Source: Saprospiraceae bacterium
Lineage (GTDB): Bacteria > Bacteroidota > Bacteroidia > Chitinophagales > Saprospiraceae
NCBI GenBank assembly: GCA_016787345.1
Contig: JAEUUU010000004.1
Coordinates: forward strand, 1-64,000
Length of the DNA stretch: 64,000 bases
Direction: 5' to 3'
How positions within the stretch are numbered: the first letter of the stretch is position 1; the number at the start of each line of letters is the position of its first letter. The notes under the pieces are model-generated. The model did no database searches. It saw only the letters and a program-made list of their open reading frames with translations, and was not told where the DNA came from. This document shows, piece after piece, positions 6,911 to 15,897 of the stretch. Made by a program: the position numbers and the translations under genes.

Positions 6911-9415
6911 ATGCGTTTGCCCGCTTCCCCCCTGTTATTCGCCTTTTTGGCCCTTCCTTTTGTCTTGTCGGCCCAGATCAAATCGCCGGATGCTTTTTTC
7001 CCGCATCAGCCCGGCGTACAATATACCCGGCACGACCAGCTCACCGATTATTTTGAGTACCTGGCCGCCAATGCAACCCAGACCATGCGGCTCGAACGCT
7101 ATGGCATGACCAATGAAGACCGCCCCTTGCAGGTGGCTTATTTCTCCGCGCCGGAAAACATTGCACGGCTCGAACAAATCCGGGTCAACAACCTGCGCCT
7201 GGCGGGGGTAGCCGATGGCACACCCGACCTGAGCAACCCGATCGCAATCGTCTGGCTGAGCATGAGCGTGCATGGCAACGAGGCCTCGGGCTCCGAATGC
7301 AGCCCCGAGCTGGCCTACCGTCTGGCCACACAAACCGATCCGCAGATTCGGGAATGGCTCAAAAACACGGTCGTGGTGCTCGATCCTTCACTCAATCCCG
7401 ATGGATACAGCCGTTATACCAACTGGTTCAGGGGCGTATCGGGCCCTGGCCCTAATGTGAACCCCGAAGCCCGTGAGCACCGCGAGCCCTGGCCCAGCGG
7501 ACGCACCAACCATTACTATTTCGACCTCAACCGCGATTGGGCCTGGGCGACCCAGGCAGAAAGCCGGCAGCGGATCATCCTCTATCAAAAATGGCTGCCG
7601 CAGGTGCATGCCGACCTGCACGAACAGTACGTCGACAACCCCTACTACTTCGCGCCGGCCGCCGAACCGATGCACGACTACATCACGCCCTGGCAACGTG
7701 ATTTCCAGACCCAGATCGGTCAGAATCACGCCCGCTACTTCGATGCCAACGGGTGGCTCTATTTTACCAAAGAGGTGTTCGACCTGTTCTACCCTTCATA
7801 TGGCGATACCTACCCGATGTTCAACGGCGCAATCGGGATGACGTACGAACAGGCCGGCAACAGCTCCGCCGGACGGGCCATTATCACCGGCATCGGCGAC
7901 ACGCTCACGCTGGCCGACCGTATGGAACACCACCTGACGACCAGTTTGTCGACCATCGAAATCGCCAGCAAAAATGCCCGCACAGTTGTCGAAAACTTCC
8001 GCAACTACTACAGCCGAAGCGCCACACAGCCGCAAGGCGCCTACGTGTCGTTTGTCATCCGGGCCGGCAACGATCCCAACAAAGTCAATGCGCTTTGCCA
8101 ACTCCTCGATCTGCACCACGTCCGCTACGGACTGGCCGGGGCAAGCAGTGGTAATTTGCGCGGCTGGGACTACGTCAGCAGCCAGGAGGCAAGCGTCACC
8201 ATACAGCCCAACGACCTGGTGATCAGCGCATACCAGCCCCATGGCACCTTTGTACAGGTGCTTTTCGAACCGGCTCCCCGCTTGTCGGATTCCCTCACCT
8301 ACGATATTACGGCCTGGGCCTTGCCCTATGCTTACGGCCTCGATGCCGTGGCGCTGAAAAGCAGGCTGGAACCCAAAAAAGCCTACGAACCCTACAAAGC
8401 GCCCGAGGTGCGGCTGGCCGCTTCGCCCTACGCCTGGTGCGTGCACCGCCGCTCTCTGGCCGAAGCGAAATTCCTGGCCGACATCCTCGACAAAGGCGTC
8501 AAAGTGCGCTATTCGATGAAACCCTTCGCGCTGGCCGACCAGCAATTCGAGGCGGGCGCACTGGTGATCAACCGCGCCGACAACCACGCTATGGCCGGCG
8601 AACTCGACGGCATCGTACTCGAAGCCGCACGCAAAAGCAACGTCAACGTGCATGCCATGTTCAGCGGATTCGCCGGAGCCGGCCGCGACCTGGGCTCTGA
8701 TAGTTACGTGCCGCTTATCAGACCCAATATCGCCCTGGTGTACGGTGACGAGGTCGACGACAATTCTTTCGGGCATGCCTGGTTTTTCTTCGATCACGAC
8801 CTGAAATACCCGGTCACGGCACTTCCGCTCGACAAACTCGGCCGCGTAAAACTCAACGATTACAACATCCTGATTTTCCCCAATGGATACTACAACCTGC
8901 CGGAAGCTACCCTGAAACAATTGCAGGACTGGGTGCGCGGCGGCGGTCGAATTATTGCCTACGAGGGCGCTGTGAAAGCTTTTGCCGACAAAGACGGCTT
9001 TGCGCTCAAAAGCAAAGCCGACCCGAAAAAAGATACCACGGAAACTAAACCCAAACCCTACCAGTCGAGAGAACGCGACGGCATCAGCGACCAACTGCCC
9101 GGCGCCATCGTAAAAACGAAGGTCGACAACACCCATCCGCTCGGCTTCGGCTTGCCGGATTATTACTTCTCGCTCAAAACCACCGCGAGCGCATTCGAGT
9201 TGCCCGACAAAGCCACTACCGTGGTCTGGCTGGGCGACAACTATACGTCTTCGGGTTTTATCGGCAGCCGGGTACGGCCGAGGCTCAACAACACGCCAAT
9301 TGTTGCCGTACAACGAATGGGTGAGGGGCAGATCGTTTATTTTGTCGACAACCCGCTTTACCGTTGTTTCTGGGAGCAGGGCAAAGTGCTGTTTTCCAAC
9401 GCTTTATTTTTCTAA
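6911..9415 (+). CDS. secreted M14 family zinc carboxypeptidase with C-terminal amidotransferase-like domain
   Basis: An 834-residue exported protein: signal peptide to about residue 22 (FVLSAQ). Residues about 40-370 form an M14 peptidase. The zinc ligands are seen as HGNE (His121, Glu124) and the DLHE His near residue 237, with the general-base Glu in MTYEQAG near residue 313. The protein therefore should cleave C-terminal residues or amide bonds of extracytoplasmic peptides. The second half lacks M14 motifs; around residues 610-680 the pattern VALVYGD...NILIFPNGYY...LQDWVRGGGRII resembles the GATase1/ThuA fold seen fused to Bacteroidota M14 proteins. Substrate is unknown. upp follows 12 bp after the stop. 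Confidence 0.9.
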   Translation: MRLPASPLLFAFLALPFVLSAQIKSPDAFFPHQPGVQYTRHDQLTDYFEYLAANATQTMRLERYGMTNEDRPLQVAYFSAPENIARLEQIRVNNLRLAGVADGTPDLSNPIAIVWLSMSVHGNEASGSECSPELAYRLATQTDPQIREWLKNTVVVLDPSLNPDGYSRYTNWFRGVSGPGPNVNPEAREHREPWPSGRTNHYYFDLNRDWAWATQAESRQRIILYQKWLPQVHADLHEQYVDNPYYFAPAAEPMHDYITPWQRDFQTQIGQNHARYFDANGWLYFTKEVFDLFYPSYGDTYPMFNGAIGMTYEQAGNSSAGRAIITGIGDTLTLADRMEHHLTTSLSTIEIASKNARTVVENFRNYYSRSATQPQGAYVSFVIRAGNDPNKVNALCQLLDLHHVRYGLAGASSGNLRGWDYVSSQEASVTIQPNDLVISAYQPHGTFVQVLFEPAPRLSDSLTYDITAWALPYAYGLDAVALKSRLEPKKAYEPYKAPEVRLAASPYAWCVHRRSLAEAKFLADILDKGVKVRYSMKPFALADQQFEAGALVINRADNHAMAGELDGIVLEAARKSNVNVHAMFSGFAGAGRDLGSDSYVPLIRPNIALVYGDEVDDNSFGHAWFFFDHDLKYPVTALPLDKLGRVKLNDYNILIFPNGYYNLPEATLKQLQDWVRGGGRIIAYEGAVKAFADKDGFALKSKADPKKDTTETKPKPYQSRERDGISDQLPGAIVKTKVDNTHPLGFGLPDYYFSLKTTASAFELPDKATTVVWLGDNYTSSGFIGSRVRPRLNNTPIVAVQRMGEGQIVYFVDNPLYRCFWEQGKVLFSNALFF

Positions 9416-9427
9416 ATTTCCTTAACC

Positions 9428-10072
9428 ATGTTTTTCAATCTCGCCGAACAGCATTCGATCGCCAACCAGTTCGTGGCCGAATTACGCAACGTGGAACTGC
9501 AAAAAGACCGGCTCCGGTTTCGTCGAAACCTGGAACGGATCGGGGAGATCATGGCCTATGAAATCTCCAAAACCCTCGAATACGAACCCTTCGAGGTGGA
9601 AACGCCGCTGGGCGTGGCCATGGTGCCGCTCCCCGCGCCTCGGATCGTGCTGGCTACCATCCTGCGGGCAGGGCTGCCTTTCCATCAGGGTATGCTGAAT
9701 TATTTCGATCAGGCCGACAATGCCTTTATTTCCGCCTACCGCCGCCACCACAAAGACGGAACGTTTGAAATCCAGCTCGACTACGTCAGTACGCCCGATC
9801 TCGATGGCTGTGTACTGATCCTCTGCGATCCCATGCTGGCTACCGGCTCCTCGATCGACGTAGCCCTGAAAGAACTAAGCCGCTTCGGCCAACCCGCTTC
9901 GATCCACATCGCAACGGTGATCGCCAGTGCCGCCGGCGTCGATGCCGTGCAGCGCCTGCACCACAACGCCCGACTCTGGGTGGGCGCCCTCGACGAGGAA
10001 CTGACCGGAAAATCCTACATCGTGCCCGGCCTGGGCGATGCCGGCGATCTGGCCTACGGAGAAAAACGTTAG
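9428..10072 (+). CDS. upp: uracil phosphoribosyltransferase
   Basis: Upp makes UMP from uracil and PRPP (pyrimidine salvage, cytoplasm). The 214-residue length fits. The PRPP-binding loop is plain at residues 131-142 (ILCDPMLATGSS), and the uracil-binding end GLGDAGDLAYGEK lies at the C-terminus; most family members have Arg where this has Leu (GDAGDR), a small deviation. The ATG at 9428 comes 12 bp after the M14 gene, so the two may be co-transcribed, although no functional link is evident. The stop codon is immediately followed by the inverted word-repeat region at 10073. Confidence 0.94.
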   Translation: MFFNLAEQHSIANQFVAELRNVELQKDRLRFRRNLERIGEIMAYEISKTLEYEPFEVETPLGVAMVPLPAPRIVLATILRAGLPFHQGMLNYFDQADNAFISAYRRHHKDGTFEIQLDYVSTPDLDGCVLILCDPMLATGSSIDVALKELSRFGQPASIHIATVIASAAGVDAVQRLHHNARLWVGALDEELTGKSYIVPGLGDAGDLAYGEKR

Positions 10073-10258
10073 CGGGTTTTGGGTTTTAGGTGTTGGATTT
10101 TGGGGAAAAGGGTTGTTTTTGCTCTCGATAACTTTTGCGGCAGCAATAAACCACCGCTCGCGCGAGGCTTTGCCTCGTGACAATACCCGAGAGCAGAAAC
10201 AACCCTTTTACCCAAAACCTAAAACCCAATACCTAAAACCCAAAATCCAACACCAACG
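10073..10258. repeat. stop-to-stop inverted word repeat (GGGTTTTAGGT type)
   Basis: The whole gap between convergent upp and the DUF3467 gene is an inverted repeat. The left arm (10076-10134) is built from variants of TTTTGGGTTTTAGG followed by an AAAGGGTTGTTTTTGCTCTCG segment; the right arm (10188-10255) carries the complements in reverse, with a few mismatches and one extra word. The ~55-base centre holds a smaller GC-rich dyad (CTCGCGCGAGG, then TGCCTCGTG). It would fold into a long hairpin in RNA from either strand and may act as a bidirectional terminator. Confidence 0.85.
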
Positions 10259-10261
10259 AAG

Positions 10262-10582
10262 TTACGCCTGCGCCGGCGGGGTGTTGAAATTCATGGGCGG
10301 AAACGGCGGCTGGTCGGGCTCTTCGATTTTTCCGAATTGCATTTCGTATTTCTGAACATTGTCGCGCAGGGCATGCAGCAGGCGCTTGGCGTGCTGCGGC
10401 GTGAGCACGATGCGGGCTTTCACTTTGGCCTTGGGCACATTGGGCATCATGCGGATAAAATCGACCACGAATTCGGCGTGCGAGTGCGAAATAATCGCCA
10501 GATTGGAATAGATACCGTCAGCCACTTCTTCCGAGATCTCGATATTGATGGCAGGCTGCTGCTGGTTCTTGTTGTCAGACAT
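10262..10582 (-). CDS. DUF3467 family protein
   Basis: A 106-residue protein matching the DUF3467 family, widespread in Bacteroidota and of unknown function. Family traits seen: NIEISEEVADGIYSNLAIISHSHAEFVVDF in the first half and the MMPNVPKAKVKARI...TPQHAKRLLHAL segment after it. It has no signal peptide or membrane segment, so it should be cytoplasmic. The start at 10582 is the only good one. It lies 86 bp downstream of the DUF1275 membrane protein on the same strand. Confidence 0.9.
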   Translation of the reverse strand: MSDNKNQQQPAINIEISEEVADGIYSNLAIISHSHAEFVVDFIRMMPNVPKAKVKARIVLTPQHAKRLLHALRDNVQKYEMQFGKIEEPDQPPFPPMNFNTPPAQA

Positions 10583-10668
10583 GAATAACTAGATTAAGAG
10601 TGAAAATTATCAGGATATTTGGAGGGACAAAATTACCGGAAAAAACAACGCGAGCCGTACTGCCTTGT

Positions 10669-11409
10669 TCAAAATCGAATCAGATCGTGCAGAATGACGA
10701 AGGCGATAATGCCCGCGGGTACGAAAAATATCTTCATCTGCAATTGTGGGAAAACCGCCACGCTAAACAGTGCGCCACCTAAAAAACTGCACATGATAAT
10801 GATGCGCAAAAACGCTTCGCGCTGCACCAGGCGCCTTTTTTCGCCCTCCGAATGAAATATCTCGGCGATATCGACCCCGAGTTCGTTGACGACCCCGGTG
10901 ATCTGACTGGCTTTGATCAGCGAAGAGGTCGTGAGGCTCACCATGGCATTTTGAATGCCGATGGCAAACAACATCATGGCGGGAAAAGTGAGGGGATGCA
11001 GGGCGCCATTCCCGTCTTTGGTATGCGATGCGCCGACGAAAACAAAAAGGCCGATCACCGTCAGCAGGGGCAGAAGGTGCAAATAGCGCTTTTTGAGCAA
11101 CTTCTCCCGCTCCACGCACCAGCCGGCAAAAAAACCGCCCAGAAAAAAAGAAAACAGCCAGAGAAACACCGACCCGGCCGTCTCGAAATGCCCTTCGTAC
11201 AAACCCTGCGCAATTTGCGGCAGCAAACCCGTGATATTGGTGACCACCACCGAAAACGTCATCAGACCCGCGTAAATGACAATGCCGGAACTGAACGGGT
11301 AAATGAATGAATACATCATTTTCACCGAAAACGACTGCCGCCGCGTCTTGTGCCGGTCGCCCGGCTCCTGCAGTTTTTGGATTAAAAGCCATTTGCGATA
11401 ATCCATCAT
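10669..11409 (-). CDS. DUF1275 (YoaK-like) membrane protein
   Basis: A 246-residue integral membrane protein with about six to seven hydrophobic segments beginning near residue 30. The order of segments with GLMTFSVVVTNITG, a long cytoplasmic loop, and FAIGIQNAMVS...ASQITGVVNELG matches DUF1275 (YoaK), a family with an unknown transport or sensing role. The N-terminal ~28 residues are charged and cytoplasmic. It runs divergently from the fumarylacetoacetase gene. Confidence 0.85.
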   Translation of the reverse strand: MMDYRKWLLIQKLQEPGDRHKTRRQSFSVKMMYSFIYPFSSGIVIYAGLMTFSVVVTNITGLLPQIAQGLYEGHFETAGSVFLWLFSFFLGGFFAGWCVEREKLLKKRYLHLLPLLTVIGLFVFVGASHTKDGNGALHPLTFPAMMLFAIGIQNAMVSLTTSSLIKASQITGVVNELGVDIAEIFHSEGEKRRLVQREAFLRIIIMCSFLGGALFSVAVFPQLQMKIFFVPAGIIAFVILHDLIRF

Positions 11410-11510
11410 GTGTTTTGAAGTCCTTTTGTTTTTTTAGCGTAATAAAAAATTAAGCGCGCTTTTGTTTCAGCATAAAACAGCCTGGCAGAATTACGACTTT
11501 TGCGGCGCCT

Positions 11511-11541
11511 CGTTTTTTCAAAAATATTCGAGCAGCCTGTA
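11511..11541. repeat. 31-bp upstream copy of an internal fahA segment
   Basis: The sequence starting CGTTTTTTCAAAAATATTCG and running to CCTGTA, just before the fahA start, is repeated inside the gene at 11711-11743. The two differ only by two extra A residues in the internal copy (33 bp). Confidence 0.85.
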
Positions 11542-11545
11542 TACC

Positions 11546-12772
11546 ATGACCAGTTGGCTTTCCATTCCCAAAGATTCTGATTTTTCCCTTCACAATCTTC
11601 CTTTCGGCATTTTTCAGCCCGCCGGCGCCCCGCCCCGCGCCGGCATGGCCATCGGCGACCATATCGTCGACCTGGCGGCGGCAGCCGATGCGGGATTGTT
11701 CGGTAAACGCCGTTTTTTCAAAAAAATATTCGAGCAGCCTGTACTAAATGATTTTATCGCTTTGGGCAAACCGGTCACCAGCCGTGTGCGCCGCAAGGTA
11801 CAGGAATGGCTCACCCGCCCCGAGCGCCCCGCAGAAGCCGATCGCCTGCTGGCCGACCGCCGCGGCGTCGCCATGCGAATGCCCCTCAGGGTGCCCAATT
11901 ACACCGATTTTTACAGCAGCATCGAACACGCCACCAACGTGGGCAAAATGTTCCGCCCCGACAATCCGCTGCTGCCCAACTGGCGCTGGCTGCCCGTGGG
12001 TTATCACGGCCGCGCGTCGTCTATCGTCGTCAGCGGCACTTCCATTCACCGCCCGATGGGTCAGATTGTGCCCAAAGGTGAAGAAACACCCGTTTACTCG
12101 GCCTCCCGCCAGCTCGATTTCGAACTGGAAGTCGCCTTTGTCATCGGAAAAGAATCGGCGCTCGGCGAACCCATCCCCGCGGCCAAAGCCGACGATTACA
12201 TTTTCGGCCTGCTGCTCTTCAACGACTGGAGCGCGCGCGACATCCAGCGCTGGGAATACGTGCCGCTGGGGCCGTTTTTGGGCAAAAATTTCGGCTCCTC
12301 GGTGTCGCCCTGGATCGTGCCGCTCGAAGCCCTGAAACCGTTCCGGGTCAAAGGCCCCAAACAAAACCCCGCGCCGCTGGAATACCTGCAAACCCGCGGC
12401 GCGCAGCATTACGACATCGAACTGGAAGTATCCATCCGGCCCGAAAACGGCCCTGAATCGGTGATTAGCCGCTCCAACTTCAAATACCTGTACTGGAGCA
12501 TGGCCCAGCAACTGGCCCACCACACCGTCAACGGCTGCAACGTGCAGGTCGGCGACCTCCTGGCTTCCGGCACCATCAGCGGCCCCGACGCAGGCAGCTA
12601 CGGCTCTTTGCTCGAACTCTCCTGGGGCGGCCAAAAACCGCTGACCCTGGCCGACGGCAGCACGCGCACGTTCCTGCTCGACGGCGATACCCTGGCTATT
12701 CGCGGCTGGGCGGCCAAAGACGGGTTGCGGGTGGGTTTCGGCGAAGTAAACGGGCAAATTTTGGGCAAATAA
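11546..12772 (+). CDS. fahA: fumarylacetoacetase
   Basis: This enzyme hydrolyses fumarylacetoacetate to fumarate and acetoacetate, the last step of tyrosine/homogentisate breakdown. The 408-residue protein matches full-length FAH: N-terminal SH3-like part, then YTDFYSSIEHATNVG with the catalytic Asp121 and His128, metal ligands in DFELEVAF, and FNDWSARDIQRWEY. The ATG at 11546 starts the conserved N-terminus (SWLSIPKDSDFSLHNLPFG); the open frame upstream is produced by a duplicated gene segment and should not be translated. No other tyrosine-catabolism gene is in the window. Confidence 0.95.
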   Translation: MTSWLSIPKDSDFSLHNLPFGIFQPAGAPPRAGMAIGDHIVDLAAAADAGLFGKRRFFKKIFEQPVLNDFIALGKPVTSRVRRKVQEWLTRPERPAEADRLLADRRGVAMRMPLRVPNYTDFYSSIEHATNVGKMFRPDNPLLPNWRWLPVGYHGRASSIVVSGTSIHRPMGQIVPKGEETPVYSASRQLDFELEVAFVIGKESALGEPIPAAKADDYIFGLLLFNDWSARDIQRWEYVPLGPFLGKNFGSSVSPWIVPLEALKPFRVKGPKQNPAPLEYLQTRGAQHYDIELEVSIRPENGPESVISRSNFKYLYWSMAQQLAHHTVNGCNVQVGDLLASGTISGPDAGSYGSLLELSWGGQKPLTLADGSTRTFLLDGDTLAIRGWAAKDGLRVGFGEVNGQILGK

Positions 12773-12876
12773 ACCCCGGGACAGCATTTTGTGATACAAG
12801 GCGATTACTTTTGTTAGCGCTTCCCTGCGCTCCCGTGTCCATTCCATCGCCTTCATTCGCTTAAATCCTGCCCGCT

Positions 12877-13986
12877 ATGCGCGTTTTTGTACTCGCCTTG
12901 TCGTTCTTCACCCTGAGTCAAACCATTGTCGCACAATCATCCTATACCGAAACAATGGGTAACGTTTCGGGTATCGTGACGATTGCCGCACACGAAGCCG
13001 CCAACAACTTCGACGTCGATCTGCTGACCTATTCCGGCAGCGGCGACGTGCGCAACAGCGCCGCCAGTAATGGCTATCCCGGCGCTTCGGGAAGCGCCAA
13101 CGTGCTATTGAACGCCCAGTTTGAAGACCTGGTCATCACCGGCCTGACGCCCAACGAGCAATGCGTGTCGACCACCCTGACCTTCGGCGTGCGCAAATCG
13201 CGCAACAATGAAAACGGCGCCGGTTTTGCTGCCGAGTACAGCACCGACGGCGGCAATTCCTGGACCTCCGCCGGCGCCATCACCCTGCCCACCGGCGCAG
13301 GCACCATCGGCTGGTATCAGCGCACCCTGAGCGGCCTGCCTGGCAATGCCAACGCCTACCGTTTCCGCAAAACCAGCTTCAACCCGGGCTCCTCCTTCCG
13401 CGTCGACGACATTATTATCCAGGGCAACGGCGCCGGCTGTTCCCTGCCCATCGAACTGGCAACTTTTGAAGTAAAAGCCAGCCCCGACCGCTCCGTCGAC
13501 ATCCACTGGGCCACCGCCAGCGAACGCAACAACGACTTCTTTACCGTCGAACATGCCACCGACCTGGCCGAATTCAGCCCCCTCGCACGTATCGAAGGCG
13601 CAGGCACCACGACCGAATGGCAGGACTATGAATTCCGGCACGACAACCCGGCGCCCGGCCGCAACTACTACCGGCTCAAACAAACCGATTTCGACGGCGC
13701 TTTTACGTACAGCTCCGTGCGCAGCGTCAACTTCCCCAAAGAAGACCAGGTACAAGTTTTCCCCTCCCCGGCCGTCGATAAATTGCAGGTGCGCCTCAAA
13801 ACCGTGCCCGCCGAACCCGTCCGCTGGGAAGTGTACGATGCCGCCGGCCGCCTCGCGCAGTTGGGTGAATGGACCAGCGAAACCACCGACTTCGAACTGG
13901 ACGTGCGCGACCTGCCGCCCGGCAACGCCCTGCTCCGGCTTACCATCGGGCGCGAGGTACTGGTAAAACAATTCAGCCGGCAGTAA
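12877..13986 (+). CDS. secreted protein with T9SS type A sorting domain
   Basis: A 369-residue exported protein with a signal peptide ending VAQ (~residue 20). Residues 22-190 look like a beta-sandwich of the kind that begins many Bacteroidota cell-surface proteins (SYTETMGNVSG... FRVDDIIIQG). LPIELATFEVKA...DIHWATASERNNDFFTVEHA...NYYRLKQTDFDG is the linker seen ahead of sorting domains. The last ~80 residues (VFPSPAVDKLQV...VYDAAGR...LDVRDLPPGNALLRL) are a type A T9SS C-terminal domain, recognised by the PorU/PorV system encoded downstream. Function is unknown. It precedes the HAD gene by 8 bp, so an operon is likely. Confidence 0.85.
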   Translation: MRVFVLALSFFTLSQTIVAQSSYTETMGNVSGIVTIAAHEAANNFDVDLLTYSGSGDVRNSAASNGYPGASGSANVLLNAQFEDLVITGLTPNEQCVSTTLTFGVRKSRNNENGAGFAAEYSTDGGNSWTSAGAITLPTGAGTIGWYQRTLSGLPGNANAYRFRKTSFNPGSSFRVDDIIIQGNGAGCSLPIELATFEVKASPDRSVDIHWATASERNNDFFTVEHATDLAEFSPLARIEGAGTTTEWQDYEFRHDNPAPGRNYYRLKQTDFDGAFTYSSVRSVNFPKEDQVQVFPSPAVDKLQVRLKTVPAEPVRWEVYDAAGRLAQLGEWTSETTDFELDVRDLPPGNALLRLTIGREVLVKQFSRQ

Positions 13987-13994
13987 ACACAACA

Positions 13995-14660
13995 ATGCTT
14001 CGACATATCCTTTTCGACAACGACGGAACCATCGTGGACTCCGAAATCATCGCCGTGCGGCTGATGCTGCGCCACCTGGGCCATCTGGGCCTGCATTTGA
14101 GCGAAAAAGAATACAGCCAGCGCTTTCCGGGACTGCTCGACCGCGACATTGTAGCCACCCTGACCCGCGAACACGGCATGTCGTTTCCACCCGATTTTCT
14201 GCACCGGCTACACGACGAACACGTGCAGGCTTTTCAACGCGAATTGCGCAGTATACCGGGCATGCACCGCCTGTTCCGTGCGCTGCGGGTACCCAAAAGT
14301 ATGGTGTCGAACGGCAGCGTGCGGCACGTCGAACGCAGCCTGCGCCGCGTACGCCTGCGCCATGCGCTCGACGGGCACATTTTTTCCGCCGAACACGTCG
14401 AGCGCCCCAAACCGCACCCCGATGTGTACCGGTTTGCACTCGACACCCTGCGCCTCAACGCCCACGAAGTGCTCGTTGTGGAAGACAGTCCCACCGGAGT
14501 AGCCGCCGCCAAAAGCGCCGGTTTGCAGGTCGTGGGCTTCCTGGGCGCCTCGCACGTGCACGACGGCCACGCCGAAAAACTGCTGGCCCACGGCGCCGAT
14601 TTCATTGCCCCCGACGCGCAAGCGCTGGGCCGGATTTTTACCGAACGCGGCGCGCTTTGA
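13995..14660 (+). CDS. HAD superfamily phosphatase (beta-phosphoglucomutase-like)
   Basis: A 221-residue cytoplasmic HAD hydrolase. All four HAD motifs are visible: FDNDGT (nucleophile Asp8, acid Asp10), MVSNGS, the Lys in ERPKPHPDVY, and VVEDSPTGVAAAKSAG. A helical cap lies between motifs I and II, as in subclass I beta-phosphoglucomutase/phosphoglycolate phosphatase relatives. The first acidic residue pair is D-N-D where many have D-x-D, so it is consistent with phosphatase activity. The start at 13995 opens directly on motif I, eight bases after the T9SS cargo gene. The substrate cannot be deduced. Confidence 0.9.
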   Translation: MLRHILFDNDGTIVDSEIIAVRLMLRHLGHLGLHLSEKEYSQRFPGLLDRDIVATLTREHGMSFPPDFLHRLHDEHVQAFQRELRSIPGMHRLFRALRVPKSMVSNGSVRHVERSLRRVRLRHALDGHIFSAEHVERPKPHPDVYRFALDTLRLNAHEVLVVEDSPTGVAAAKSAGLQVVGFLGASHVHDGHAEKLLAHGADFIAPDAQALGRIFTERGAL

Positions 14661-14721
14661 ATTTGCATGGATTGAACCTGTGGGCTTGCCGCTTGTTTGG
14701 CGAAGGAAACTTTTACCCGAA

Positions 14722-15897
14722 ATGAAACGATACAGCCTTCTTTTACTCTTTTGGGGGAGCTTTTGCGCCCCCGCATGGAGCCAATTTTCCATTGGCCACA
14801 AAACACTCGTATTCAACGACCCCGCGCGCAACAACCGCGCCGTTCAAACGGAAATTTACTACCCGGCCGCGGCCGAGGGCGACGACCAGCCTATCGCCGC
14901 CGGTTCGTTTCCGGTCGTGGCGTTCGGGCATGGTTTCGTGATGAGTACGAGCGCCTACGCCAATGTCTGGTCGGCGCTTGTACCACAGGGGTATATCGTG
15001 TGCCTGCCCACCACGGAGGGCAGTTTTGCCCCCAGTCATGAAAATTTTGGCCAAGACCTGGCTTTTCTGGTCGGTGCCATGCAGGAAGCAGGCAACACCG
15101 CCGGCAGCTTTTGGGAAAACCGCGTGAGCCCGCGCGTTGCACTCATGGGACATTCGATGGGCGGCGGCGCGGCTTTGCTCGGTACGCCATTGCAGTCGGC
15201 CGTGACCGTCACGGCTGTATTCGCCCCCGCCGAAACCACCCCCAGCGCCGTTGCTGCCTGTGTGCAAATCGAAAAACCCGTGCTGATTTTCACCGGCTCG
15301 CAGGATTGCATCACGCCAACCACCAACCACGCCGCCCCGATGTACGCGGCACTGGATGCGGCCTGCAAGGTGCACGTAGACCTGGACGGCGGCAACCATT
15401 GCTATTTCGCCGATTTCAATTTCAATTGCAATTTCGGGGAGGCGACGACGGGTTGCCAGCCCGGTATCAGCCGCGAACAGCAGCACGAGCGTGTGCTGGC
15501 AGTGCTGTTGCCCTGGTTTGATTTTTACTTGAAAGAAGAAACCGGCGAGTGGGCTGTTTTTCAAAATGCCCTGACCGCCACGCCCGGGCTTGCCGTCGCG
15601 CAAACCAATTGCACAGCGCCTTTGAGCAGCCATGCCGCGCCGGCCAGTCCCGATCTGAGGCTGTCGCCCAACCCGGCGAACGCAGATTTGTACGTCCGTT
15701 TTGATCAAAACATTCCCGATGCCGCGCCGATGTTTACGGCTGTCGATTCGGCGGGCCGCGCGACCCGTTTGACTGCTCAGGCCGCGGATGCCGGCGCCTG
15801 GCGACTGGACGTATCCGGTTTGCCGGCCGGCGCGTATCGTTTGCAGGTGCAAGGGAAGGAGCGGGTGTGGAGCGCCGGGTTTGTCAAGGCCAGGTGA
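14722..15897 (+). CDS. secreted alpha/beta hydrolase (chlorophyllase/cutinase-like fold) with T9SS sorting-like tail
   Basis: A 391-residue exported hydrolase. The ATG at 14722 gives a signal peptide cut near WSQ (residue 21). The catalytic triad can be read as Ser145 in GHSMGGGA, Asp195 in TGSQDCITP and His226 in GGNHCYF. GHSMGGG and the gap between triad residues resemble cutinase-type polyesterases and chlorophyllase-like esterases; some Bacteroidota polyesterases (the PET27/PET30 group) also carry a Por tail. The final ~80 residues (LRLSPNPANADLYVRF... WRLDVSGLPAGAYRLQV) match a type A T9SS sorting domain. The enzyme is therefore probably displayed at or released from the cell surface. 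Substrate specificity is not shown. Confidence 0.8.
   Translation: MKRYSLLLLFWGSFCAPAWSQFSIGHKTLVFNDPARNNRAVQTEIYYPAAAEGDDQPIAAGSFPVVAFGHGFVMSTSAYANVWSALVPQGYIVCLPTTEGSFAPSHENFGQDLAFLVGAMQEAGNTAGSFWENRVSPRVALMGHSMGGGAALLGTPLQSAVTVTAVFAPAETTPSAVAACVQIEKPVLIFTGSQDCITPTTNHAAPMYAALDAACKVHVDLDGGNHCYFADFNFNCNFGEATTGCQPGISREQQHERVLAVLLPWFDFYLKEETGEWAVFQNALTATPGLAVAQTNCTAPLSSHAAPASPDLRLSPNPANADLYVRFDQNIPDAAPMFTAVDSAGRATRLTAQAADAGAWRLDVSGLPAGAYRLQVQGKERVWSAGFVKAR

Noticed and set aside
7796-9313. 505-codon minus-strand frame opposite the M14 peptidase
   Set aside because: Antisense shadow; the plus-strand product has a complete zinc site.
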